A DNA stretch of 64,000 nt from Archilochus colubris. Taxonomy: Eukaryota; Chordata; Aves; Apodiformes; Trochilidae. A program made the translations under genes and the position numbers. The stretch's first letter is position 1, and each line of letters starts with the position of its first letter. Location of the stretch: positions 16,071,160 through 16,135,159 of the forward strand of contig CM041089.1 in the NCBI GenBank assembly GCA_023079485.1, in the 5' to 3' direction. Of this stretch, positions 36,226 through 48,827 are shown in pieces. The notes under the pieces are model-generated. The model saw nothing but the letters and a program-made list of their open reading frames with translations, searched no databases and had not been told where the DNA came from.

Positions 36226-36853
36226 CCAGGTGGCCAAGAAGGCCAATGGCATCCTGGGCTGGCTCAGGAACAGCGTGGCCAGCAGGTCCAGGGAAGGGAT
36301 TCTGCCCCTGTGCTCAGCTCTGGGGAGGCCACAGCTTGAGTCCTGTGTCCAGTTCTGGGCCCCTCAGCTCAGGAAGGAGATTGAGGTGCTGGAGCAGGTC
36401 CAGAGAAGAGCAAGGAGGCTGTGAAGGGATCCAGCAGAAATGCTGTGAGGAAGGGCTGAGGGAGCTGGGGGTGTTGAGGCTGGAGAAGAGGAGGCTCAGG
36501 GGAGACCTCATCACTCTCTCCAACTCCCTGAAAGGAGGTTGGAGCCAGGGGGGGGTTGGGCTCTTTTCCCAGGCAACTCTCAGCAAGACAAGAGGGCACA
36601 AAGGGTCTCAAGTTGTGCCAGGGGAGGTTTAGGTTGGAGATGAGAAAGAATTTCTTTCTGGAGAGGGTGATCAGGCATTGGAATGGGCTGCCCAGGGAAG
36701 TAGTGGATTCTCCGTGTCTGGAGATCTTTCCAAAGAGCCTGGATGTGGCACTGAGTGCCATGGGCTGGGAACCACGGGGGGAGTGGATCAAGGGTTGGAC
36801 TTGGTGATCTCTGAGGTCCCTTCCAACCCAGCCCATTCTATGATTCTATGATT
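36226..36853 (+). mobile_element. CR1 LINE, 5'-truncated copy (copy 5)
   Basis: It starts within [24 protein letters not shown] and continues through VQRRARRL (stop at the shared frameshift, about 36424) to the 3' tail with two ATTCTATG units. A 4-nt insertion giving GGGCACAAAGGGTCTC (about 36594-36609) is shared only with copy 7, so the two come from one sublineage. The upstream part of the open frame starting at 36086 is flanking DNA fused by chance. Confidence 0.96.
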
Positions 36854-37159
36854 CCCAAGCACTACCCAGACTCCACACGTCCAAGGGCAGTCTATGGTTA
36901 CTCTTACATGTGCAGACCAGAGAACTTCTCACCTCTCTCTTTCACAATGATGCTCCTGAACATTACATTAAATTCTCTCCCTTCAGCCCTGTTAGTTTTC
37001 ACAAATGTTTGAAGGTGATAAGCTTGATGATGCTGACTAAAATACAAAGTTTTCATATGACAGAGGAAAATCCTGCAGCTTTCAGCTGTGTGGGGTTTAG
37101 TCCCATGTTCTATAAAGCTTTTTATTCTCAGAAAGTCGTGGCTTACTTGCAATAGCTAG
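36854..37159. other. Short unique spacer
   Basis: About 300 bp between CR1 copy 5 and the family B LTR with nothing recognisable. The right-hand part may belong to the 3' end of the LTR, whose terminus is not resolved. Confidence 0.4.
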
Positions 37160-38130
37160 GCAGGGTGGGTTTGGAGGTGATGGGGGATTTGAACTTCTGC
37201 TTGGTAGGAATGGAAAAGGGATATGTAAAGGATGAAAGGTAACCCAGATGGTAACAAAGGGCCCTGCAGCCTCTCCCTCCCCTCCGCCATTTCGGGATGG
37301 GGAGGAGGAACCCACCTCAAACCTCCTGGGTCAGGACAAGGACTTAAGGGCTCCACTCAACAGTTACAGCCATGTAAAACAGACCCAGCTTGGGGGGAGG
37401 GGAATAAAAATCCATTTAATCATTAATCCTAACAAAACAGGGCAAAGAGAAAACTACAGAGCTGAAACACCTCACCCACCAGGCTCCACTGTTCCCTTCT
37501 GGAATATGTTAATCACAGAGGTGCACCCGTGGGCACTGATGGCCTCAACATCAGCAGCCAGTTCGGGTTTTTTTGGAGCCAAGGGAGCTCTCAGCTCTCT
37601 CATTGCTCTCTCACCTCCACTGCTCTATTCTGTAGGTCTCTTTATATATATATATATATATATATATTTTATTATTTTTCTGCAGTTTCATTTCCCCTTT
37701 CTTGAATATCTTCCTGGCAGAGGCACATTCAGCTTCCCAGATATGTTTGTGGGAAGGGACTGGACCTGGAGGAGCTCGCAGAACCTTCCCACAGGAGCCA
37801 TGACAGAACCTCCCTCCCCTCCAAAACATCCCAGCACTAAAGCCAACACCATGCCAAAGGACAGCTCTCTGTATTATCTGTAAAGTCTCTCAGCAGCCTC
37901 TCCCAGCAGCCACCCCAGGGTCCCTCCCCTGCTACCAAAAACCAGCACCACATCAGCCCAGAACAGCCCCAAACCTATTCCACAAGCACCCTCACAGGGC
38001 CATTCTAACCCCATTCAGTTCTTTATGGCTATGCTACCTGTGCAATCTCCAGGTAAATTGGGCAAGTTGAACAAAATTTGCCATTGTTTTTTGGTTTGGT
38101 TGTTGTTTTTTTTTTGCAACTGAGAGAACA
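37160..38130 (-). mobile_element. ERVL-type LTR, internally deleted (family B, copy 2)
   Basis: Read on the minus strand, 37500-37880 matches 25199-25585, including the internal (TA)n (37644-37670) and the TTAACATATTCCAGAAGGG phrase. Sequence beyond it towards lower coordinates does not match the GC-rich middle of the first copy. It looks instead like the LTR 3' part, with an ATTAAA signal on the minus strand (37415-37420) followed by CCCCAAGCTGGGTCTGTTTTAC. This copy therefore lacks the GC-rich middle but keeps the 3' part, while the copy at 25 kb has the opposite pattern. Its 5' part (above about 37885) includes a GTGGTGCTGGTTTTTGGTAGC stretch typical of avian LTRs of this type. Both ends are approximate. 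A 211-codon frame crossing it is not a gene. Confidence 0.65.
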
Positions 38131-41100
38131 CCAGACAAGCTCAGACCAACACACCAGCCCCAGGATCTGTTACCCATCCTCTAGGAATTCTGCCAGCACC
38201 AAAAAACAAGGTCACCCCAGCCTGTGATGCTCACCCAACAAGACCACCCCAGCACAACCACCCCCCAGCTTTCTGACTCCATCTCCCAGGTGTGTGAGCT
38301 CCAATCCTCCTTCCCCTGCCCTCACCAGCACCAGGGGTGTTGGATCAGCCACCACTGCACTACCTCCTGGCAAACAGTCCTTGGGAACACTGACTGAGTG
38401 GGAAAGCTCAGCTTCATCCTAGCTGCTCACCAGATTCTGTCCTGCAGTCTCTGTTCTGCTAAGGTTTCACCCTTTTTACACCTTCACATCACCCGGGGAC
38501 AGTGTTGCCTGTTCCCCATTAGGGAAGTTTTTCTTCTGGCTGAAGGAAGTTTCCCTTTGGGGACTTTTAGGGCTTTTTTTGTGGTAGGTTTCTCATTGCA
38601 CATTTCTGCTGACAGGTTGTGCTCAGGCAGCACCACCAGGAAGGGCACTGCTGCCCCATTCCATATTATATTATCATCTCTGTGCTGCACTGACATTTAC
38701 CTTTTGCAAAAAAAGAAACCAACATAAAATGGTTCTGCAAGGGCCATGGGAAGACAGGAGAAGCAACGAAATGAAATTGGAAGCAATAAATTAATGAGCC
38801 CAACAGTGGCTCCTGCTCTTTCCCTACCTTTTTAAAAAGCCTGGGGAAAAGACATGAATCAGGCTGATAAAAACAGGAGCCACTCAGCTTTGGGTTACCA
38901 GGTTCAAACTAAATGCCAAATCTGAAGCAGCAGAAAGTCTCTGTCATCCCCTGAAGGTTATTTGGTAACTTATAAGAACCTTGCTAGAAATAAATCATAC
39001 TGAATGGAGCATTTATGTACTGCCAACTAAATGCTCATGGAAAAGCAGCACTAATGCAAGGGTAAAGCACACGTGGGCACCTTTATCATCATGGTCCAGC
39101 TACCCTGAAACTATCTCACCAGCAGAACAAGGAAAAACCCAGCTTCCTTCTTGAGTCAGTGCCATAGGACACTTCAAGGGCTGTTAAAAATATCTTTCTT
39201 TTTACAAGTCTGTCTTATAGCAGCTGCTCTTTGGCTGCTCTCTCACAGAAATACTTCTATTTTACAACACTCTTTCACCTGTAAAGCTTAACTCTGACAT
39301 ATGCGTAGCTCTCACTCCTCTCCAATACACAGTTAGTGGGCTTTTCTGGCAAACCAGTGGAAAAATGCATCTCCTGAAAAGACCCTTGCCTTTACTGCTA
39401 GAGCAGGGTGCTGGGAAAGAGGAGCCAGCACCACCCAGGAGCTGCCCAGCCCAGCTGAAGCTGGACATTGCTTTCAGTGCCAGCCCTCAGTGGGGTGGGC
39501 AGAGCAGGCTGGGGACACCCCTGGGTGTCACTGAGCATCCCCAATGCTCTGAGCTGATGGGGATCCAACCAGGATCCAACCAGTCCAACCAGGATCTGGA
39601 GGAGATGGGCTGAAAACAGGGTACCCTGTTGGATTATGCTGAAGCCAGGACTGGGGGACTGATACCAACAGCACCCTTAGAGGAAAACCAGTTTCCAGAT
39701 CCAGTTTCCAGACCCAGTGTCCAGGTCCAGACCCCAGTCAGTCAGCTGGATCCTGGGCTCCCCCTGTGGGGCAGCCCCAGCTTTCAGCCCAGCACACCCT
39801 CAGATGGGCTCCACTGGGCACCAAGGGTACTTGCTTTGGAAGAACAACTTAATTTTTACTTTTACAGACTCATTTCTGACATGTTTTCCTCCCCTAAATA
39901 CTTAGTAAGAAGCAGGCTGTAATAACCAACTGCTGGCAATGCAGATTTTTTTGCATTCCTACCTCTAATCAGGTTTTCAGGCAGGCTGCTAACCCTGCAC
40001 GGCCCCTCAAAATGGAGTCACAGCCTTTTTTTTTTCCCAACTTTTTCTTCTCTCCTTCTACCCATCAGGACTGCACACAATACTTATGACCAGCAGTATT
40101 CTGTTTCTTAAGACATGAGCTGTATGTGAAAACCACAGAACACTGATTCTGTATTTCACATTAATAAGTCTCATAAATAAACCTTACTTAACATACAGTA
40201 ACTGCTTGCTCAGAAACACAAAACTTCCAGTCCAGTTTATGATTCCTTGCTGACTATTTGAAACATTGGGGTGGTTTTGGGTTTTTTTTACAAACTGGTA
40301 CACATATTTTATAGCTACTGCTGCTCCATACTGAAAAAAGCAGAGAGAAGTTTTGATTGCCTCCTCCTCAGTTCAGCAGCAATAAGAGCTGGAAGAAACA
40401 CAAGGCAGCAACAGTGATTTTTACACTTGCTTGGAAAATTATTCTTGGTCCCACTGGGCTTTAAAAGGCATATTAAAAATGTCTTAACAGCTTCACTCTT
40501 ACTCTGCTACAGCATGTTACAGAAGAATAATTTCTAATGCTGTCTATCTGATATAAAACTAGCTGTGGTGATATTAGTGATATTTGGTGGTTAGGGAACT
40601 GGCCTGGAGACTCAGAAAATTAAACCCAGGGCTCAATGTTCCAGTGTTAGGGATTTCCTGTGCTTTGTTGGATATAGAATTGTATCCTTCCCTCTAATTA
40701 GTTATCCTCTACCTGATTCCTCTTTCATCCTTACTGAGCAGCCATCTACCTTGCACATACCTGAAGGCTAACCAGGTTATTTCTTGGGTTACACCTTCAC
40801 AGGAGACCTCATCTACAAAGTCAAAGTGGAGGGAAATGTCTTCCCATTTCCCCAGGTTTCTGCCAGGTGGATCTGCTCAGTGCTGGCCCACCCAGGTCAG
40901 GCAGAGGCAGAGTTTTGGCCTCCCTGAAAACCCAGCAGGTACCTGGAGGGTTTCTCAGCAGTTCACAGCTCTTCACACCCTGGAAACTACATCTTCAAGG
41001 CCACTCCCATGCAGGGGTTGGGATAAACGCCAGGAAACGGAATTTTTTAGAATTTTTTTTTTTTTAAATCCTTTTAAAAGCAAGGATTTTTTTTTCAACA

Positions 41101-44100
41101 TTAACTGCAGTTGAAGAGACCCTGATGGAGCTCCCAAAATCTCTGTGTCTGGCTGAATGCTGTGACTGCAATCAGCATTTGGCCTCCTCACTTCCCATTG
41201 AAGCAGGCATTTGCAGAAGGATTTCTAAAGAGTAAGAGGTACAGAGTACAGACACACTGTGTACAATCCAAAGAGTAAATCTGTTCCACCCCAACACAAT
41301 AATCTATTGATTAGTATTTAAAACAGATTTATTGGCACTCTATTCAGCGCATTACCTGCTGAGAACCTCTAGGAGAGAGCATTATGGCCAGGTATTATTA
41401 CTGTTATTACATTTCAGTCTTTCTTAGTTCTTCCTGTTTGCAACATCTCTGCAGTGCAGCATTTATCTCATTTACACCAGTTGGCTTATGCCTGTGAGAT
41501 TTTTACATTTATATACATATATATACTTTTTTTTTTAAGAGGACAGTTAAATAGCCATATCTGCTGTTCAGTCACAGCTCTGGGCCACTTAATGCACATC
41601 TTTTTTACTCTAACAGCATTTGAACATGGAAAAGAGATTTAACACCTTATTTATATTCCCCAAGATGTTACTGTGTCCAAACAATAAAACTTTCACCTGT
41701 GTTGAGAACTACAGCCTCAGATCCCCTCTCAGGCAGAGATGACCCAGCAGAAATCAGAGCACCAGCAGCAGTCAGGTAAATAAACTCACTCCAACATAAA
41801 GGCAGCTGCAGACTGTGTAGGGCTGGCACAGCACTATCTGTGTGAAAATACAAATTCTCTATTTCTAAAAACTTACACAACAAATTCTTTGCAGTTTATC
41901 AGCATTACTGACATCTGAAATCTCTTTTTAGTGTTGTCATTACAGCTCTGACCCCTGGAACTCTGGAAACAGCAGTCTCAGCTAGCAACAAAAATTAGTC
42001 ATGTTTTTAAAGAAGAGCAAGAAAATAACTCTCAGGACTTAATGAAATTAAAACTGGAAGAAAAGCATTCAAATGCCTGTTTAAAGCCTCCTAATTTTCT
42101 AGCTAAGGACTAGAATGTTTGACTCTGCAAACTCGTGGAGCCCTGGCTCATCACCATAAGTGACAGAAACTGCAACGTAAGCCTGACACCAGCCTTGTAA
42201 AAATGTAAATTCCATCAAGCAAAAGATAAAAGGAGATAAAATTTCACTTGCTGTATCTAAGCATGCAATTTACAGACATTCTAAGGTTTAAACTGCAGAT
42301 TGGAATTGAAGAGAAAAGCCATTGAAGGCCATGTCATTAGAAACATTATCCTTCTTACCTACAGATACGAATAGGTTTTTCAAAATACATTGTCTATTCA
42401 CAAATAAACTGCATTCTGCTGATCTAGTGAGACACCACAACTCTAACTGACCCACTAGGTTTTATTAACTAAGACAAAGAAAAGTGCAGAAAGAAAAGCA
42501 GGAATTTTTTTTTTGAAAAATAATGGGTTTTTTTCCAAAAGTATCTTAATGACTGCTAGTAACACAGTCATTCTAAAACCCAAGTTTTAGTATAACAACT
42601 ATAATAAACATGTTTTATGATAAGAACTCCCAGTTAAGCCATAACAGATCCACATAAAATGTAAAGAAAAAGAGTGTAGTGCTGTGCAGCTGTTCAGTCT
42701 TCTCACTTGCTTCCTTCCTGGGACATTTTTCCCCAGAGATGCTGAAGCAGCAAGTGGGCCAGGTAAGGATGAGCCTTAGGGCCAGGCAGCCCTGGAGCAT
42801 CAGGAGAAGATACAGAATGAGCTGGGAGAGGAAAATCAGACCCGTTCTGTAAAGAAAGTAACATCTTCAAAAAGCTTTTTGCCTCTCAGATGTCATGGAG
42901 GGCAACAGCCCCACTGATCTCCTTGGTCCTTCCCTGCCAGGGCTCTGCTGCAGAGCAGAAACTGCTCAGCTGGAAGCACAGCTCTGAGCTCAGAGCAAAC
43001 TGGGAGCTCACCCATCCCTCTGCAGACAGCAGAGACACATCCCAGCCCCTCTCAGTTAGCTGGTGATGCTTCCATCCACTCTAGGGAACTCAAATGCAAA
43101 GCAAAAAAAAAAAAAAAATTAAGGAAGACCAGAAGCAGACTTGAGAGATACAAAACTGGGTGAACGAGGTAGCAGACAAACTGGCTTTTGAGGTGTCTCC
43201 AGAATTAGCCAAGTAGCAATGGGGGAAATAACTCAGTCGAGACTTACAAGGTCAACTTTAGAAGACAAAGTTAAACCTCCCTGAAAATGATTCTGTATTT
43301 TCTTCTGGTAAGATGGAAACGAAGCATTTCTGAATAAATTACCCTTTTTTGGTCTTGATTCATGCTTCAGTACTTTTTTTTTAAACGTGTGCTTAAGTTC
43401 TGCTGATGGGGAGACTTATTCAATCACCTGCTAAAGTATGTTTCTAAATTGAGACCTAAATCATCATCTATAAAAGCTTCATTCTAATCAATGGGAAGCA
43501 TTTATAGACCTTACTAAAAGCTCTGTCAGCCACTAAGTCAAAGGAGACTGAACCAAGAAGTGGAAAAATCCAAGCTGCTTCTCCTGGAAGAATGAGCTCC
43601 AAAATCTCTGCACTCAGTAACAACTTTCATCCTCTACACTTAAATGACAGCACTAATAATATGCAATATCAAGTTCTTCACCATCTAGTCCCTAACCAAC
43701 CAATTAGTTTGCTGCAATGTAATTAAAACAACACCAGCATTAACTCAAAAGTGAAATTCACTGCAGATGAGAGGAGCAAAACCAAAGAAGAAAAGTTCAT
43801 TAGAACAAGACCAATTCCTGTCCATACTGATCTCAGCTCTGGGTCATTAGCCTGGAGTTTTCCAAGGAGGATAGGGATAATTGGGTCCAACATCCCTGCA
43901 GATCTGCTGCTGCTTCTAACAATAAACCATTTGTGCTTTGAAGCTGCTGCCCAGTTTCTCTTCCAGCCTCATCTGACAAGGGCTATTGACCTGCTAATTG
44001 ACTTGTCAAAGCCTGCTAGGCAAGGCAGGACAAATGCAACAAAGCATGTAAGTAATCCATGAGATTCATTTGTTTTAATGACTTTTTGGTATCCTAACCA

Positions 44101-46807
44101 CTGTAGCAGAGACCACAACCAGTTTAGTCTAAGCTAGGTGTCTCATGGGAGAATTCTGTTATTTCAGGCACACAGAAAGATAAAGCAAGTGTAAAGTACA
44201 GACCCAACAAAGCACCTGAGCCAGGCACAGGGGCAATGCAGTCCTCTCCTTCCCACACTAAGGTGGGAATGCCCTAAGTTCAGAGCCAAGGAAGGACTAA
44301 GAAAGACAAATTCATTGTCTCCTGACTCCAAGCACCACCACGCCTGAGGAATTTCACAGCTGAAGAAGGAAGGAGCTGATCACCAAACTCTGCCCTCTCA
44401 GGGTTTGTCAGCTTGCCCCTGTGTCACGTTGCGAAACTGAAACAAAACCCCAAACCAAGCCACTTGTCTTTAGTGCTCTTAATTAAGAGAGGGTTTGCAA
44501 TTGGGTCCAGGAGATGGGACATTTCCTTTTCCCAGTTCTAAGAAGGAACATCACCTTCCAACCCATCCTTCGGGTTATCAGCTGCCCCAGGGAAATAACA
44601 CCAGAGCCCTGAAAACTTCCCAGTATATCCAGGATGATCTTTGGGCAACCCCACTACCTCCCACTGCTTCCTCTGACTGAGTCAGCTCACTATACTTCTG
44701 AAAACAGCTGTAGACACAGGAGTAATATTTAATATTGCTAATCTTATGCATACAGAAATTGGGAATCAGACTCTTAAAACCAGGAGGATGGAGGCTGCAT
44801 TTCTTTGCCTAAATGCTGGGAGCCTGAATCTTTCAGAACACTTGAGTGGCTCTGGAATTTGTGACATTTGAGTGGCACCTTTTCCTCTGAAACAATGAAG
44901 TGACAAACGTGCTCACATAAAGACAAAAACGAATGTTCTGAAGCCTTAATGTGGATATAAAAGTTGGTATTTTAGGAAAAAAAAATATTTTTAAGTACCA
45001 TAAGAAAATCCCATGAAGACAACACTGTTGTTTTGCTACATTGGTCTTGTAAGAGTAAGAAGAAAAGAAAACCTCTTTGTATTCAGCATCTTAAATTCTG
45101 ATGCCACAAGCAATGCAGTCCAAGCATCACCAGGCACCTTTTACACATTTCCAGACCACCAACACCATTTCAGAGCCCAGTTGGAGCTGGACAACACATC
45201 TGGTTTTATCAGCTAGGCCATCTCCTCCAGTGCTTCCCTTGGCAGTCTGGAAGGAACTCCAGAACTGGGAATTACCTGGCCTCCCAGTTTGCAGTAAGTT
45301 TTTAGCATGCAGGATTCAATTCTGTTTGTATCCCAACTCCCCCAAGCAGCTTCTCTCCCCCCAGCATACTCTGCACCTGAAAGTCTGACATTCACAGAGA
45401 ACAGGCAGCAGGGGGAAAAAAATATAAACCAAATATGCAAAGCCTTTCACATCCTGCTGATGAGTAGATCTCACCAGCTAGAGCAATAAAAATGCTTTTT
45501 GCTTGCACATGGGAGAAGGAAACAAAATTTAATTCTAAATGCAAATCTCAGGGAGGAAGAAAAAGCTTGTAAGGGGAACAGGGACAATCCTAGGAGCAAA
45601 ATAAAGAGAAAGCAAATGAAAAAGCATGTATAGAAATCAGAGCTAATAGCTCAAGGATTTTTGCTTTTGTTTTTGTTGTTGGCTTTAATTAAAAAGTCTT
45701 TATTTTTTCTGTTCACGTGGTTCATCTTCTCCCTTTCACCAGCCAGCAGGAAATCTGGCCCCTAAATGTTACTTTTCCAGTATTGGTGTGGTTCCTCATC
45801 AGCTTTTCTGTCTTTTAATTCTGTTTGTGGGTTTCAAGTCTCTCTCTTAATGGGAACCTTAACTGTCCTGCATAGGACCACACAGAAAATCAGCAGTGGA
45901 TCCTCCCACATGATAAGGCAGCCTTACTGTCAGCTCAGAGAAAAAGCTGAATACCATTAAATTCTCTGTACATGACACAAAAAAACCCAAAAAACAAACA
46001 AACAAAACAACAACAAAAAACCAAACCCAAAAAGCCCAAACAAAAAATCACAGTAATTCCACAAGCTAAAGATGGTGTTAATCAGGCTTAAAAGGTAATA
46101 TAATTACACAAGGTTGCAAGCAGATCCATTTTAAATTGTGTGAAAAGAAAAGGGATTTTAAGGAAAGTGGGGATGTAAGGGATAGGCAGAGACTTCAGGA
46201 TTTGCCCAGCATTCTCTAAAGACAGGGGAAAACAAGATATGGAAATGGCTAAAGAAGAAAAATAAAAAGAAAAAGAGAAGGACAGACTATTCAGACAGAA
46301 GATCAGGCCTGCTGTTCCTCTGGGCCACTGAGGAGCTGGAAATGCAAGACTCCAAGAAGGTTTCCCACTATATGAAGCCACCACCAATAACTTCAAAGGG
46401 ACTCCAAGCTCCTTTGTGTGACACCAGTAAAAAAGCTAAGAAATCAAAAGTGAAGTGACTGACCCATAGTCATCTTCCCAGTAATGGGGAAGGTTCCTGG
46501 AGAGTGAAGAGAAGAATATTCTTTTTCTACTGATTCTCACTGGTATGAGCTGCAAGAGCTTTCTCCCCCCTCTTTTAACCACACATGTGAGGGTTGGACA
46601 AGACAAGAATATATTAACTGTAAAAATAACCCAAGCCCTTATCTCAACTCTTCGATCCAATTAAATGGTGATGGAAGGAAAAGACCACTTCTCAGCAAGG
46701 AATTAGGGAGGATGCTGTGAATACTGTGACATTCCACATTGCTTCACAGCCAGCTTCTTACTCCTTGTTCCTAAAAGGGAATGAGGAGAACAAGAAAAGT
46801 ACCAGGG
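38131..46807. other. Unique non-coding sequence (about 8.7 kb)
   Basis: No supported gene or interspersed repeat. Minor structures are short CCAACCAGG and CCAGTTTCCAGA repetitions at 39560-39740, a T-rich run near 41529-41537, an A16 run at 43103-43118, a candidate conserved block at 43750-44060, and a CAAA-rich tract at 45978-46050. Confidence 0.5.
45978..46050. repeat. A-rich (CAAA)n-like low-complexity tract
   Basis: The + strand is almost only A and C, with AAAC, AAACC and CAACAA units. No retroposon body was recognised directly upstream. Confidence 0.8.
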
Positions 46808-46885
46808 AATCATAGAATGGTTTGGGCTGGAAGGGACCTGAAAGCTCATCCAGCTCCAACCCCCTGCGTGGGGGGAACATGACTG
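46808..46885 (-). mobile_element. CR1 LINE 3'-end scrap
   Basis: AATCATAGAATGGTTTGGG followed by CTGGAAGGGACCT and AGCTCATCCAGCTCCAACCCC is the reverse complement of a CR1 3' terminus. About 78 nt remain and no coding part is present. The GGTTTGGG variant differs from the young copies (GGGCTGGG), so this is another subfamily. Confidence 0.88.
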
Positions 46886-47307
46886 CCTAACCCTTTGCAT
46901 TTTAGGATATTCCAAGAACTTTCACTGCCTTGCTGACTTGGTAAAATAAAATCTGCTCCCCTTGGGATTTTCTTCTGAGGTAATGAGGAAAATAAAAAAG
47001 TGGGGATTCCCCTTTGGTTCACAGAGCCACACTTTTCCTAGGATGGCCTGCAGAGATGCAGAGCTTGCCTGCTCTCCTGGAAGGGGAATACTTCAGCCTG
47101 CTCACTGTCAGTATGAACAAGGGATGCTTATTCTCCAAAAGCACAAAACTTTGTAAGGTGCAAACCCAGCAGCTTGTCTGACAGGGGTGAGAAGATAACA
47201 GGTGGAGGAAGAAGCAAATCCCTCACCACATCTGGATATTTTATGCACTGCTCTGCTCTCACCCTCCCCTTCTGCTGCTGGCCCATCCTCAGCCCTGTGA
47301 GCACCAT

Positions 47308-47352
47308 ATCAGGTTATATATAAAGAAGCCATCAGGTTATATATAAAGAAGT
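47308..47352. repeat. 23-bp direct tandem duplication
   Basis: The unit ATCAGGTTATATATAAAG plus AAGCC occurs twice back to back (47308-47330 and 47331-47352). The copies are nearly identical and differ only at the last bases. It looks like a recent replication-slippage duplication. Confidence 0.9.
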
Positions 47353-48802
47353 GACAGCAAAGTGCATGCATTCATTCTATTATTGCTCAGTTTACACCCC
47401 AGTGAGGGGCTTTTTGTCCCCTGGTAGCTCAGAAATCTCATTTGGAGACTGGAAAAACCATGCTACATTTCTGCTGTCTCCAACAACAGCCCAGGTAATA
47501 AAGACTCTGAACTGCAGAGTCCTGGGCCTGTGAGTTAAAGTAGCAGATGCTCTGTGCAGGAAAGACTTCAGGCCACTCTTCCACAGGTTTTTACAAGGTC
47601 TGTAGGGAAAAGCAGCTTAAATTCTTGTATTTGTAAAAATAATCAAATGTCTTGAAAACACACCAGGGAACTATTCGGGAAGAAGGATGGAGATATTGTT
47701 ACGTAGTCAATTCCCAGATCAAACCCACACTTTAAAAATATATTCCCTGGCTTTAAAACTCTTTGAAATATAGCACATAACCCATCAGAGACAGCAGCAT
47801 CAAAGGGAGACTCTACCACTATCTGGGCAGAAAGTAAATAAAACACAAATGTCATTCCTGCAGTGACAGGGAAGAGGAGCAGGTGGGGAAACTGGCACAA
47901 ACCATTTTGGACCCAGCATGTCCTGAGGCTGCTTTTCCAGTCCCCCTGCCCAGGCAGGGACCCCACAGATTGCTGGTGCTGCCACCCCACAGCCCCAAGC
48001 CTTGGAATCCATCCTGATCCAGACTAAAAACTCATCTGCTCTGCCAGCATCACAGCAACTTCAAAGCTAAATTGTTGTTACTAATGATCCCCACTGACTT
48101 CACTTAATAATTAAATACTTTTTCTTCTTTTCTCACTTGCACATTTTGTCTATGGGAATCAATGCAAGTGGTTTGCAGAGCTGGAACCAAAGCAGAGATC
48201 TTGTAGCTAGGCAGAACCCAGAGAAATCTTTGTCTGTAAGCAAAGCAGTGCTGACAAACCCCAGCACACATCCAAACCTTTTCCTACAACTTCAGCTTCA
48301 TCTGAGCAGAGGCTGAGAGCCTCACCAGCCTTTCCTTTGAGCTAAGGGCAGCAAACAGCTGGAAGGGGAGGTCCAGGCCAAGCACTCCTTGGAACCTTTG
48401 GGCTCAGTGCTGGTGCTCAGATCCCTCAGGGAAGCAGAGCAGCTCTAGGGAGGTTCCTTTGCCTACACCCAACAGCAAACCTGGAACAAGCATCTGCCTT
48501 TTCAGGGCACATCACCCTGGTGTGAAAGCTGCCCCTGGAACATGCTCACTGCTTGATCCCTTTGACAAGTTATTTACCCTCCCAGGACTCAGTTCCTGGG
48601 GGGAAGAGGAAACTGCCTTCCTAATTTTTACATTTTTCTGGGCAGAAATTATCTTCCTGAGTGTTTGTGCTGCACCTTTCACACTGTTTCCCACTTTCAG
48701 CTAAGACACCTCAGGGATGCTGCAACATCCACAAAAAAACCCGAAGAGGGGAACCCAGGCTGCTGGAACTCTCACACAAAGACCTAAAGTTTTGGGGGTT
48801 TG

Positions 48803-48827
48803 TTTTTTTTTTTTGGGGGGGGGGGGG
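48803..48827. repeat. T12-G13 homopolymer junction
   Basis: Twelve T (48803-48814) are followed directly by thirteen G (48815-48827) on the + strand. A GGGGG run sits just upstream (48794-48798). The tract is prone to length error and could form a quadruplex. Confidence 0.9.

Noticed and set aside
37248..37883. 211-codon open frame on +, the longest seen
   Set aside because: It runs antisense through the family B LTR, including a (TA)n microsatellite read as an Ile-Tyr repeat. It is fortuitous.
38890..38925. tRNA-like B box (ACCAGGTTCAAAC)
   Set aside because: No matching A box, acceptor stem or anticodon arm at the proper spacing, so it is only a partial motif.
39560..39740. CCAACCAGG / CCAGTTTCCAGA repetitions as a minisatellite
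   Set aside because: Units are few and irregular in spacing and sequence, so they do not form a convincing tandem array.
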